This document shows positions 1 through 6,433 of a DNA stretch of 7,189 bases, one piece after another. The notes under the pieces were generated by a model. It was not told the DNA's origin, did no database searches, and worked only from the letters and a program-made list of their open reading frames with translations. The DNA is from Pseudomonadota bacterium (GTDB lineage Bacteria > Bdellovibrionota > Bacteriovoracia > Bacteriovoracales > Bacteriovoracaceae): assembly GCA_021299675.1 (NCBI GenBank), contig JAJTIF010000170.1:1-7189 (forward strand), in the 5' to 3' direction. How positions within the stretch are numbered: position 1 is the first letter of the stretch; every line of letters starts with the position of its first letter. The translations under genes were made by a program, and so were the position numbers.

Positions 1-201
1 CAGGGCCTCAAACACCAGCGAGCCCACGTGCATGACTCCAATGGAGTGAAGGTAGCGAGTGTGAGTGGCCCCAGGAAAGACGAACTCAGAAAAACCGAGG
101 TGCTTAATGTTGCGCAGGCGTTGAAAGAAAGGATGTAGGATGATTTGCTTTTCAGCGTCGTCGATGGCAATTGAGCCGTGGACAGGGTCTCTGATTTCCA
201 T
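1..201 (-). CDS. HD-superfamily phosphohydrolase (dGTPase/SAMHD1-like), N-terminal part only
   Basis: The open frame runs from an ATG at 201 off the left edge, giving 67 residues. They begin MEIRDPVHGSIAIDD, continue with HPFFQRLRNIKHLG, then GATHTRYLHSIGVMH. This is the usual opening of the COG1078-type HD phosphohydrolases related to dGTPases and SAMHD1: an 'I.DPVHG.I' start, an 'FQRLR.I.QLG' helix, and an 'H(T)R..HS.GV.H' segment whose second His (about H52) is the first metal ligand of the HD site. The HD pair itself lies beyond the window, so activity and substrate cannot be judged; hydrolysis of nucleotides is a family inference. The start is supported by GAAGGA about 7 bases upstream and by the gene beginning 2 bases after the glutaredoxin stop, which suggests one transcript and translational coupling. 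The gene is cut by the window edge, not visibly broken. Confidence 0.85.
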   Translation of the reverse strand, partial: MEIRDPVHGSIAIDDAEKQIILHPFFQRLRNIKHLGFSEFVFPGATHTRYLHSIGVMHVGSLVFEAL

Positions 202-203
202 GC

Positions 204-458
204 TTATCCTTCGCTTATTTTTTTCCGATTCACTTCGAGCCATCGCGCGATGTCTCTACTTTCAAACATCGGTTTGTCATCAATATACAAGCAAGGCACG
301 GTGGTGCGCCCGGTGGTTTTCTGGTGTCGATCGCGGTGTTGAGGATTTTTTCTCACGTTACAAAGCGTGACCTTTGAGTTGAGTTCTTGGTCATCGATGA
401 CTTCCAACACAATCTGGCAGTAGGGACACTCGTCGTAGTAAAATAGTTCTAATTTCAT
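204..458 (-). CDS. Small glutaredoxin-like thiol-disulfide oxidoreductase
   Basis: An 84-residue protein, about the length of a minimal glutaredoxin. It begins MKLELFYYDECPYCQIVLEV: a first beta strand, then a dithiol CPYC active site (about C11 and C14). Later TVPCLYIDD supplies the cis-Pro loop, and MFESRDIARWLE matches the glutathione-binding/GST-like 'ESxxI..yL' helix. By family it is a cytoplasmic glutathione-dependent reductase of disulfides or a thiol donor; the partner is unknown. The frame can be extended to a GTG at 488, which has an AGGA upstream, but that would place a transcription terminator hairpin inside the coding region and add 10 residues before the first strand, so ATG 458 is preferred. 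ATG 458 has only a distant GAGGG, about 15 bases upstream and inside the hairpin. The gene sits 4 bases after the histone-like gene's terminator and 2 bases before the HD hydrolase. Confidence 0.85.
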   Translation of the reverse strand: MKLELFYYDECPYCQIVLEVIDDQELNSKVTLCNVRKNPQHRDRHQKTTGRTTVPCLYIDDKPMFESRDIARWLEVNRKKISEG

Positions 459-462
459 AGCT

Positions 463-489
463 AAAAAAAGTGGCCCTCGAAGGGCCACT
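463..489 (-). terminator. Intrinsic terminator of the histone-like gene
   Basis: On the minus strand the sequence AGTGGCCCT, loop TCG, AGGGCCACT forms a perfect 9-bp stem and is followed by a run of seven T (counting the last stem base). It lies about 20 bases after the TAA stop of the histone-like gene. There is no T-run on the plus strand, so it acts in one direction. The run ends only 4 bases before the glutaredoxin ATG, so the element may also set how much read-through reaches the next two genes. Confidence 0.9.
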
Positions 490-508
490 CATATCCTGGT
501 GTGTGGAC

Positions 509-1159
509 TTAATAATCTTCGTCTTCTTCTTCCTCTTCGTCTCCGCTCGGCTTCTTCGGGCCCTTCACGTACTCTTCGTCTTCGTCGAAGACTTCTTCGT
601 CTTCTACTTCTTCCGGATTATCAAGTGCTTCTTCGTAGCCCCAGCCGTAACCAAAGCTGCCTTCTTCGTCTTCTTCACCTGGGGCAAATTCCTCAGCAGG
701 CTTGGCAGCAGCGTCAGCAGCAGGAGCTTCGTCTTCCTCAAATTCCGCATCGAATTCGTCTGCGCCGTCTGAGTTATAGTCCTCATCGAAACCGCCCGAC
801 TTGGCGTGGGCCGGAACTTTTGCCACTGCTGGGAGTACGACCACAGGCACTTTTTTAGATGTTTTCTCAGCCTTCTTCGCTGGAGCTTTTTCAACCTTCG
901 CAGCTGCTGCTTTCTTTTCTACTTTTTTAGGAGCAGCTTTCTTGGCCACAACTTTCTTCGCGGGTGCTTTTTTAGGAGCGGCTTTCTTAGGTGCAGCTTT
1001 TTTCGCTACCACTTTCTTCGCGGGAGCTTTTTTGGGAGCAGCTTTTTTTACAGGAGCTTTTTTGCTCGGCGCTTTTTTAGCGGGAGCCTTCTTGGCTACT
1101 TTCTTTGCTGCCTTCGCGGGTTTTTTTGCTGTTGGTTTTTTTGTTTTTTTGCCTGCCAC
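509..1159 (-). CDS. Histone H1-like Lys/Ala/Pro-rich protein with acidic C-terminal half
   Basis: A 216-residue low-complexity protein with two oppositely charged halves. Residues 1-105 are built from PAKK, APKK and VAKK units, like the C-terminal tail of histone H1 and bacterial Hc1/AlgP-type proteins, and should bind DNA or RNA non-specifically. A short hydrophobic hinge (about 104-118, VPVVVLPAVAKVP) follows. Residues 124-216 are mostly Glu and Asp, with an aromatic patch GYGWGY near 170-175 and an almost purely acidic end. The GTG start at 1159 is chosen because AAAGGA stands about 7 bases upstream and a good promoter lies just before it. No folded domain such as an HMG box or histone fold is visible. 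A nucleoid or RNA-associated role is inferred from composition; the acidic half might self-inhibit the basic half or bind basic partners. Both strands of this region carry long open frames, which are artefacts of the repetitive codons. Confidence 0.85.
   Translation of the reverse strand: MAGKKTKKPTAKKPAKAAKKVAKKAPAKKAPSKKAPVKKAAPKKAPAKKVVAKKAAPKKAAPKKAPAKKVVAKKAAPKKVEKKAAAAKVEKAPAKKAEKTSKKVPVVVLPAVAKVPAHAKSGGFDEDYNSDGADEFDAEFEEDEAPAADAAAKPAEEFAPGEEDEEGSFGYGWGYEEALDNPEEVEDEEVFDEDEEYVKGPKKPSGDEEEEEDEDY
920..1039 (-). repeat. Tandem 60-bp coding repeat in the histone-like gene
   Basis: Residues 41-60 and 61-80 are two adjacent 20-residue copies, each APKKAPAKKVVAKKAAPKK plus one residue. They are identical except for the last residue (Ala or Val). 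The DNA copies differ at about ten positions, nearly all synonymous, so this is an older duplication whose protein sequence has been kept. Shorter AKKA and PAKK units surround it. Confidence 0.85.
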
Positions 1160-1201
1160 GATTAAGTCCTTTGCTGAAAAATAAATCTGGGAAGAGTCAG
1201 T

Positions 1202-1230
1202 AGTATAAAGTCCCGTAATTTGTTGGGCAA
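1202..1230 (-). promoter_or_regulatory. Sigma70-type promoter of the histone-like gene
   Basis: On the minus strand, TTGCCC (1230-1225) is separated by exactly 17 bases from TATACT (1207-1202). This places the transcript start near 1195 and a leader of about 35 bases before the GTG start at 1159. The promoter fills the 74-base gap after the TadG-like gene, which shows no hairpin terminator of its own. The match is good by eye only. Confidence 0.65.
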
Positions 1231-1233
1231 GCC

Positions 1234-3918
1234 TCAGTGATTGACCGTGGGCGGTATTCCAAGAGCTTCTTTATCAAGAGCGTTTTTAAATGCTTTTTGT
1301 TTAATGTCGGTCGCACCCACCGTGCCCGCTCCCTCTGAGTAAAGGGAGAAACTCGACTGCGACTGATTATAGGTCCCGCTCGATGTTCTCAGTGAGTCAA
1401 TGGTGACAAATTTAGTTGAATAGCCGGTGCGTCGCATGACCTCGTCTGTCCCACCGCCTGAGGCGAGAGGCGGACTTAAAACACCCAGGTCACTGGGCCC
1501 TCGACCAGGTCCACCCGGCAGGTAGCCGGTGAGGAGTTGATTGTAGCTGGTGATCCCTCCGGCAGAGCCCGCCGAGAGGGTGGTATAGTACATGGTATAG
1601 ACATTGGGGTCGATGGGATCGAGGGAATTGATGTTGTTAAAAAACTTATCCATCTTGGCAGAAAGATCTTCGGGGCAACCAGCGGTGGAGCCCACAGATA
1701 CGCCATCCGCTCCCCCTGGACCGAGGTAAAGATAGATGAATGCCCCAGCGATGCTGTTACAGGTTCCCGGGTTTGAGTCGGGGGCGCCGGAAAAATTAAA
1801 ATCAGAAATTCTCTCCGCGGCTCTTTTGTACTCACCACTGTTCATGTTGAAGATGGAGAGCGCCACTTTGTTCATGGTGTCCCGGTATTTCTTGATGGCA
1901 CCGGACTGGTTACTGAGAAACTGTTTGATGGTATTTTTGACGTCATCTGCTGTTTTATAGAGAGCGTCTCCTTGAGATCCGTAGAGTGGAGCATACATCT
2001 GCGCGAGCTTCGTTCCATCGGGTAACTCGGCTCCGGCGAGGAAGCCGAAGGTGTCAAGCTGTGCACCTTCCGAGAAACTAGATGGAAAAGGAATCGTGTA
2101 ATTTGCGGCCTCATAGCGCGTGGGGCCTCGCGCTCGGATGATGGATTTCTTGATGTCCTCAGGGGAGTCGGCGCTGATCAAATTCGAACGAAATTTTCCG
2201 AACTGATTTTTTTGATACAGACCTGAAGCGTAGCTGCCACCACCAGCTTCATTGGGTTTGATGATGTTCATGGCTGCGCTGGTTTGATAGGTGTCCGGGG
2301 AGAGGGAGGTTTCCACGAAGTCATAAACTAGGTTAGGAACGCCGAACATGATGCCTGGGCCAGAGATCCAGCCACCGATAGGATCATCTGGCTGGGCGAT
2401 CCAAAATCGCCCTTGTGGAGTATCAGAAATATTGAAGGGGATAGGAATCCCGGCAGCGAATTCTCCGGGACCCAATACCTGGTTGGTGCCTTTTTTCTTA
2501 AGTCCTGTGAGATCTAGTCCTGAAATATAGGGTGTGGAGCGGCGTTTGTTGGCTGAGTTTCGTGGCTTCACAAAAGTGCCGCTGTCATCGTCACCAAAGA
2601 GCGCTGGCCCAATTCTTCCACCCATGGGTTTCGCTGCTGCGTAAGCCGTGAGTTTGATTTTATTGGCGGTGAAAGGATTAAAAAGTCCAGAGTAAAACGC
2701 TTCGCCCTTGACCGCATAGTAGGTGATCAAATCGGGATTTTTATAAAAACCCATCGGGTAGGCTGGAACCGGTACCGCAATCTTTGAGACGTCACAGGCA
2801 CCTTCTGCACGCACGCCCTGGCCTTCGATCGAGAGCGTGTTATCGACCGAAATGAGTGCTGTGAAAAAGGTCGCGAGGTTCACCAACTGTAGCTTCAGGT
2901 CGAGGTAGCTCTTGGAGATGTTTCCGCCCGGGATCAGCAATGTAGAGAGTGATTTGTCGGCGAAGTCACTTACGGGAGTGGGGGCTAGTTCGGTGAGGGT
3001 GAAGGAAGCCTTCATGTCCCGGTCGTCTTGATTCCCGATGTTCCGGTAGGCTGACCAGAAGGCTTTTGTCGGGCGCTCGTTGCCAAAGTGTTTCTCTGTC
3101 TCAAATTGAGTCACTGTTTGGCAGCCAGGCATGCCCTCGCCGGGATTAGAGCACACCGGCTGAACCGGAGTCCGGTTGACGGCGTTCTCGAGATTTCTCA
3201 CTCGGATGGCGATCTCCATCGCCTTTGGCCACGCCCCCGTGCGATCGGAGGCGATCTGAGGCGCATCGGAGAAGGCGTTCATCGACTGAGTTTCCTCGGG
3301 GATGTTAAACGCCCACATAGTGGTTACGTTGTAGTTGAGCTGCGAGCGCTTCGAGCAGTCATCGGTTTTTTCTCGCACGATCGCATCGATGAATGAGGAG
3401 GTGGTCTCATCGATCCCCACAAGGTTGGTGGGTTCGAAACGCGGGATACCGGGGATGGCGTAGCGACGGCACACATTCGTTCGCACACCAGCGTAGTGGA
3501 TACACACAGAGGGGAAGTTGTAGACGTCAGTCCCCGTGGCGTTGTTGATGTTGGGGTCCGGCTGCATGGTGTATTTCATCAGGCCATTAGCGCTGGGGGA
3601 GACGGTGTTTTCGACGTCTTCGATATTGAGGTTCCCAAGCACGTAGTACTTGAACATCCACTCTTTATAAACGTTGCGCATTTCCCAGTTGAGATAACCA
3701 ATCCGATTGAGCATGCGTGCCTGCACAGCTGCTCCGGCGTAGGCACCTGCATCCGTGGCGTTTTGCAGATTAATCTTGGCTTTGACGAAGAGACCAATGT
3801 TGATCACGAACGCGATGATCGAGATCAACACGATCAGCGAGGAAGCAAAAAAGATGCTTATTTGGCCCTGCTCGGGGGAGCGTTTTGGCCCTTCTTTATG
3901 GGAACTTCTGGAAATCAT
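1234..3918 (-). CDS. Very large TadG/TadE-like envelope protein with N-terminal membrane anchor
   Basis: An 894-residue protein if started at ATG 3918. Residues 1-16 are basic (RSSHKEGPKR). PEQGQISIFFASS then leads into one long hydrophobic segment (about 20-45), followed by LQNATDAGAYAGA (about 51-63). This is the signature of the Tad/TadG-like N-terminal domain of Flp-pilus assembly proteins: a 'GQ..i' start, one transmembrane helix and 'LQ.a.DAaAlAGA'. The rest, about 830 residues, should lie outside the cytoplasm. It carries all eight cysteines (139, 150, 188, 256, 266, 375, 720, 748), an even number that suggests disulfides. No other recognisable domain was found; Gly, Ser, Asn and Pro are frequent, as in surface proteins. 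Position 5 after the Gly is Phe rather than the Glu of processed pilins, so it is probably not a cleaved pilin. The frame reaches back to a TTG at 4020, but the added 34 residues are not signal-like. ATG 3918 has no clear Shine-Dalgarno sequence. No other tad gene is in the window. Confidence 0.8.
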   Translation of the reverse strand: MISRSSHKEGPKRSPEQGQISIFFASSLIVLISIIAFVINIGLFVKAKINLQNATDAGAYAGAAVQARMLNRIGYLNWEMRNVYKEWMFKYYVLGNLNIEDVENTVSPSANGLMKYTMQPDPNINNATGTDVYNFPSVCIHYAGVRTNVCRRYAIPGIPRFEPTNLVGIDETTSSFIDAIVREKTDDCSKRSQLNYNVTTMWAFNIPEETQSMNAFSDAPQIASDRTGAWPKAMEIAIRVRNLENAVNRTPVQPVCSNPGEGMPGCQTVTQFETEKHFGNERPTKAFWSAYRNIGNQDDRDMKASFTLTELAPTPVSDFADKSLSTLLIPGGNISKSYLDLKLQLVNLATFFTALISVDNTLSIEGQGVRAEGACDVSKIAVPVPAYPMGFYKNPDLITYYAVKGEAFYSGLFNPFTANKIKLTAYAAAKPMGGRIGPALFGDDDSGTFVKPRNSANKRRSTPYISGLDLTGLKKKGTNQVLGPGEFAAGIPIPFNISDTPQGRFWIAQPDDPIGGWISGPGIMFGVPNLVYDFVETSLSPDTYQTSAAMNIIKPNEAGGGSYASGLYQKNQFGKFRSNLISADSPEDIKKSIIRARGPTRYEAANYTIPFPSSFSEGAQLDTFGFLAGAELPDGTKLAQMYAPLYGSQGDALYKTADDVKNTIKQFLSNQSGAIKKYRDTMNKVALSIFNMNSGEYKRAAERISDFNFSGAPDSNPGTCNSIAGAFIYLYLGPGGADGVSVGSTAGCPEDLSAKMDKFFNNINSLDPIDPNVYTMYYTTLSAGSAGGITSYNQLLTGYLPGGPGRGPSDLGVLSPPLASGGGTDEVMRRTGYSTKFVTIDSLRTSSGTYNQSQSSFSLYSEGAGTVGATDIKQKAFKNALDKEALGIPPTVNH

Positions 3919-4061
3919 GTAAGAGCATTTTGGTATGGGATTTGGAGTGTGTAAAGCACTCGATACGTGGGCCTTGGATCGAGTTGCGGTACGTTTGTTG
4001 GCTGGGCCGTCCCCCCTCAAAATCTATCTGTTCGAATTCCCACCACAACTTATCTATCACC

Positions 4062-4083
4062 CTGGGCCCCGCGGGGGGCCCAG
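4062..4083. repeat. Perfect GC-rich inverted repeat in the divergent intergenic region
   Basis: CTGGGCCCC, a 4-base GCGG spacer, and GGGGCCCAG form a perfect 9-bp palindrome. It lies 144 bases before the ATG of the TadG-like gene and 67 bases before the zinc-ribbon-like gene. Neither strand has a T-run after it, so it is not an ordinary terminator. It could be a protein binding site or an RNA hairpin in the leader of the TadG-like gene. The remaining intergenic bases (3919-4150) show no convincing promoter pair; TTGTGG, 16 bases, TAGATT on the minus strand is a weak candidate. Confidence 0.7.
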
Positions 4084-4150
4084 CGGCCATTTCTGCCCGC
4101 TTAAGGCTGAAGCTTAGACTGTGCTTTAATAGAGAGAGGAGAGTGCCAAA

Positions 4151-4522
4151 ATGAGAAATAAAGATTGCTACTGTGCTTTGTGTCGAACCCCTCGGGTGGT
4201 GAGATACTCGCGCACACTGAAGCCAATTCATTACGCACAAGTGACTCTCTTCACTGTGGCGACCACCTGGCTCTTTTTTCCATGGCTCGAGTTCAAAGCT
4301 CTGGGAAGTTTTTTTATTTATTGGGCGGCTTTTGAGTTCTCACAAAAAACCCTCTACCGCAGGGATCTAAAATGCAAATCCTGTGGCTTTGATCCCACCT
4401 GGTATAAGCGTGATGTGAAGGTGGCGCGCCGGCAGGTAGAAGAATATCTGGCTAAAAATCCCCAACTCTTGCAACGCAATACAAGAAGCTCAGCGGATTC
4501 AAATTTTTCCTCCAGACAGTAA
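4151..4522 (+). CDS. Small membrane protein with split CxxC/CxxC zinc-ribbon-like ends
   Basis: A 123-residue protein not recognised as a named family. The N-terminus has C6, C8 and C11 (CYCALC). Two hydrophobic stretches follow at about 28-47 and 49-63, rich in Phe and Trp and separated by a very short turn (LEFK). Residues 75-78 are CKSC, followed by GFDPTW. C8/C11 and C75/C78 could together hold one zinc ion if both ends lie on the same side of the membrane, as expected for a helical hairpin flanked by Arg and Lys. The C-terminal tail (about 87-105) is basic and probably helical, and the last 18 residues are Ser, Asn and Arg rich. AGGAG about 9 bases before the ATG supports the start. It stands alone, divergent from the TadG-like gene and nearly 200 bases before ssb. 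Zinc binding and topology are inferred. Confidence 0.75.
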   Translation: MRNKDCYCALCRTPRVVRYSRTLKPIHYAQVTLFTVATTWLFFPWLEFKALGSFFIYWAAFEFSQKTLYRRDLKCKSCGFDPTWYKRDVKVARRQVEEYLAKNPQLLQRNTRSSADSNFSSRQ

Positions 4523-4627
4523 ATAATTTCTCATAAGATTTATTTATAAACTTCATTTCAAGACTTTAGCGCTCCTATCTCTTGGCACATTCTTGCATAA
4601 GTAGGCCCTTGTGAGAAACCTGAGCAT

Positions 4628-4655
4628 TTAACTTGTGACTCGTTTGGGTTAGAGT
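4628..4655 (+). promoter_or_regulatory. Possible sigma70-type promoter upstream of ssb
   Basis: TTAACT (4628-4633), 16 bases, TAGAGT (4650-4655) is the best pair seen in the 194-base gap before ssb (4523-4716). It would give a leader of about 55 bases. The match is modest and other placements are possible. Nothing else convincing is seen in this gap. Confidence 0.3.
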
Positions 4656-4716
4656 TTTCTCTCGTGGTGGAAATCACATTAACAATTATGCCTCACCATC
4701 AGGCAAAGGAGATTTT

Positions 4717-5169
4717 ATGAGTGTTAACAAAGTCATCATTCTCGGTCGTCTTGGACAAGACCCAGAACTGAAGTACACACCAGGCGGCGCGCCGGTTTGT
4801 AACTTCTCTCTCGCGACGACAGAAGCTTGGACTGACAAGTCCGGCCAGAAGCAAGAAAAAACTGAATGGCACCGGATTGTGGTTTGGGGCAAGCTCGCTG
4901 AGCTTTGCAACCAATACCTCGCCAAGGGTCGCCAGGCTTTCATTGAAGGGCGGCTTCAAACTCGTTCATGGGACGACAAAGACGGCAACAAGCGCTACAC
5001 GACTGAGATCAATGCTTCAACGGTGCAATTTATCGGTGGCCAAGCGAGCGATCGCTCAGAGAAGAACTTCGACTCTTCTATGGGCCAGGGTGCAGCTCCA
5101 ATGGATATGAACCAAGACTATAAGGTTTCTACAGACGCACAATTTGCTTCTGACGATATCCCATTCTAG
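4717..5169 (+). CDS. ssb: Single-stranded DNA-binding protein SSB
   Basis: A 150-residue protein, slightly shorter than E. coli SSB. It begins MSVNKVIILGRLGQDPELKY, followed by TPGGAPVCNFSLATTEAW, TEWHRIVVWGKLAELCNQYL, KGRQAFIEGRLQTRSW and RYTTEINA. These are the successive strands of the bacterial SSB OB-fold (about 1-110), with the aromatic and basic residues that stack on single-stranded DNA. A short, partly acidic linker rich in Gly, Ser, Met and Gln follows. The end is SDDIPF, the conserved acidic tip that recruits replication and repair proteins. It works as a tetramer in replication, recombination and repair in the cytoplasm (family knowledge). AAGGAG stands 5 bases before the ATG. The gene is single, with its own terminator. 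The OB-fold, tip and length all look intact. Confidence 0.98.
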   Translation: MSVNKVIILGRLGQDPELKYTPGGAPVCNFSLATTEAWTDKSGQKQEKTEWHRIVVWGKLAELCNQYLAKGRQAFIEGRLQTRSWDDKDGNKRYTTEINASTVQFIGGQASDRSEKNFDSSMGQGAAPMDMNQDYKVSTDAQFASDDIPF

Positions 5170-5203
5170 GCCCTGAGAAAACTGACTATTAAAGTTGTCA
5201 TAG

Positions 5204-5231
5204 GAGGCTCACTTCGGTGGGCCTCTTTTTT
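5204..5231 (+). terminator. Intrinsic terminator of ssb, UUCG tetraloop
   Basis: GAGGCTCAC, loop TTCG, GTGGGCCTC forms a 9-bp stem with one G-U pair and a very stable UUCG tetraloop, followed by six T. It lies about 35 bases after the ssb stop and separates ssb from the HD-GYP gene, whose start is 44 bases further on. Confidence 0.92.
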
Positions 5232-5275
5232 GCCTATCTCGCTAATAATGCATCCGTGAAAAAGACCATGGTAAG

Positions 5276-6433
5276 ATGACCTTGATGCTTACCACGCCCG
5301 CACTGAGAAGTTTCTTCTCGATCAGATACGATTTGATCGCCACTGAAGACGCACTTCCATACGATCTCTTCGTGAATTCCTCTTCTCTCAAAGAGAAAGA
5401 AAAATTCGTACGTATCTTTCCTGCGGGAGAGGAACTCTCGGTGGAAGACATTCAAAATCTTCGTAAAAAATATTTTCAGCTCTACGTCCCTGAAGACCAG
5501 CGGCACTTGTATCTAAAAAGCCTAGTGCAAACAGATCAGTACGATGACTTGAATAAGGCCCTGCTCATCAAAGATTCGGCACTCGAGTACCTCGGCAGAA
5601 TTTTTGATGGAGACCGAGAGTTCTCGACGGAGCTCTTAGAATCTAACATAGAGGGCTGTCGCGAGGTGGTCGAGAACATGGTGGACCTGCTTGGGGAATA
5701 CGGGATTGATGACCTCAAGGGCTTGATAGGAAACTTAAGTTTCCATGATTTTTATACCTACGACCATTCTATTAACGTTTCCATGTATTGCATTTCAATC
5801 TGGCGCATGGCCCATCCAAAGGCCCCTCGCTCGGAGCTTGTAAACATAGGACTTGGTGGCCTCTTGCACGATCTGGGAAAAGTAAAAATTCCTACGCACA
5901 TCCTCAATAATCCAGGAGGCCTATCTGATGCAGAGTACGAAGTCATCAAGCAGCACCCAGGCTTTGGCCTCGAGCTACTCTTGTCCGGACATGTGAAAGT
6001 GCATCCGTCTCTGGACATCAATGTGATTGCTCGGATCATTCACGAGCACCACGAAAACTGGAACGGGGAGGGCTACCCATCGAAAATCCGCGAAGACGAC
6101 ATTCACCCCATGGCGCGTGCGTGTACCATCGCTGATTTCTTTGACGCGATCACGACAAAAAGATCTTACAATCAGGTCATGCATATTGCTGATGCGATGA
6201 ATGTCATGAGAAAGTTCAGGGGCGTCAAGCTCGAGCCTGCGCTCTATGATCTTTTCGAAAAGTCCGTGGATTTCGTCAAAGCGGATGTCAAAAAAGACCT
6301 ACGGCTCTCAGATCGATTTGACCCCACTATCCCTTGGGAGAGACTCCCGCTCGAGGAAGTAAAGGCGCTCAAGAATGCGGACTTTGGTAAGACTAGAATC
6401 GTCGGTGATAAGAAGGATGCTAAGAAGTCTTAG
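5276..6433 (+). CDS. HD-GYP domain cyclic-di-GMP phosphodiesterase
   Basis: A 385-residue protein. Residues 1-85 form an N-terminal domain (LPYDLFVN, FVRIFPAGEEL, KKYFQLYVPEDQRHLYLKSL) of the type found before HD-GYP domains in deltaproteobacteria-like organisms, probably a sensory or regulatory input. A helical linker (about 86-150) follows. The HD-GYP domain (about 155-335) keeps its metal and signature residues: H164 (YDHS), H198-D199 with K202 (HDLGK), H227 (KQHPGFG), H258-H259-E260 leading to G264, G266, Y267, P268 (HHENWNGEGYP), and D287 or D290 with R296 and Y298 (IADFFDAITTKRSY). Catalysis is therefore expected: hydrolysis of cyclic-di-GMP, as in RpfG-type enzymes. Four residues before H164 stands Tyr, not the Glu that provides a third metal in some members, so a two-metal site is likely. 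The tail is Lys rich. ATG 5276 and ATG 5285 both lack a clear Shine-Dalgarno sequence. The 3' end overlaps the next gene by 17 bases. Confidence 0.93.
   Translation: MTLMLTTPALRSFFSIRYDLIATEDALPYDLFVNSSSLKEKEKFVRIFPAGEELSVEDIQNLRKKYFQLYVPEDQRHLYLKSLVQTDQYDDLNKALLIKDSALEYLGRIFDGDREFSTELLESNIEGCREVVENMVDLLGEYGIDDLKGLIGNLSFHDFYTYDHSINVSMYCISIWRMAHPKAPRSELVNIGLGGLLHDLGKVKIPTHILNNPGGLSDAEYEVIKQHPGFGLELLLSGHVKVHPSLDINVIARIIHEHHENWNGEGYPSKIREDDIHPMARACTIADFFDAITTKRSYNQVMHIADAMNVMRKFRGVKLEPALYDLFEKSVDFVKADVKKDLRLSDRFDPTIPWERLPLEEVKALKNADFGKTRIVGDKKDAKKS

Noticed and set aside
470..1184. Several long open frames on the plus strand and one in another minus frame across the histone-like gene
   Set aside because: They are Phe/Leu/Ala or Arg/Leu rich shadows of the repetitive Lys/Ala and Glu/Asp codons, with no ribosome binding site or recognisable motif.
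3088..3954. Plus-strand open frames of 102 and 152 residues opposite the TadG-like gene
   Set aside because: They lie antisense to a well-supported gene and show no domain, signal or start signal of their own.
3896..4240. Minus-strand frame of 114 residues spanning the divergent intergenic region
   Set aside because: It overlaps the starts of both flanking genes, includes the GC palindrome, and has no recognisable protein features.
4520..4546. AT-only inverted repeat TAAATAA ... TTATTTA after the zinc-ribbon-like gene
   Set aside because: Seven A-T pairs give too weak a stem, and no proper T-run follows, so it is not called a terminator.
4582..4597. TTGGCAC followed by TTGCA, resembling a sigma54 (-24/-12) promoter upstream of ssb
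   Set aside because: Only 9 bases separate GG and GC, one fewer than the strict sigma54 spacing, and no activator gene or site is evident. ssb is normally a housekeeping gene.
4686..4959. Minus-strand frames of 85-86 residues opposite ssb
   Set aside because: They are antisense shadows of the conserved SSB OB-fold coding sequence.
5220..5248. TAATAA at 5243-5248 as a -10 box for the HD-GYP gene
   Set aside because: The matching -35 position falls in the ssb terminator stem (GGCCTC) and does not resemble a consensus.
6375..6416. Upstream in-frame ATG at 6375 for the exported protein
   Set aside because: It would put 14 charged and polar residues before a well-formed signal peptide and increase the overlap with HD-GYP to 59 bases; ATG 6417 fits better.
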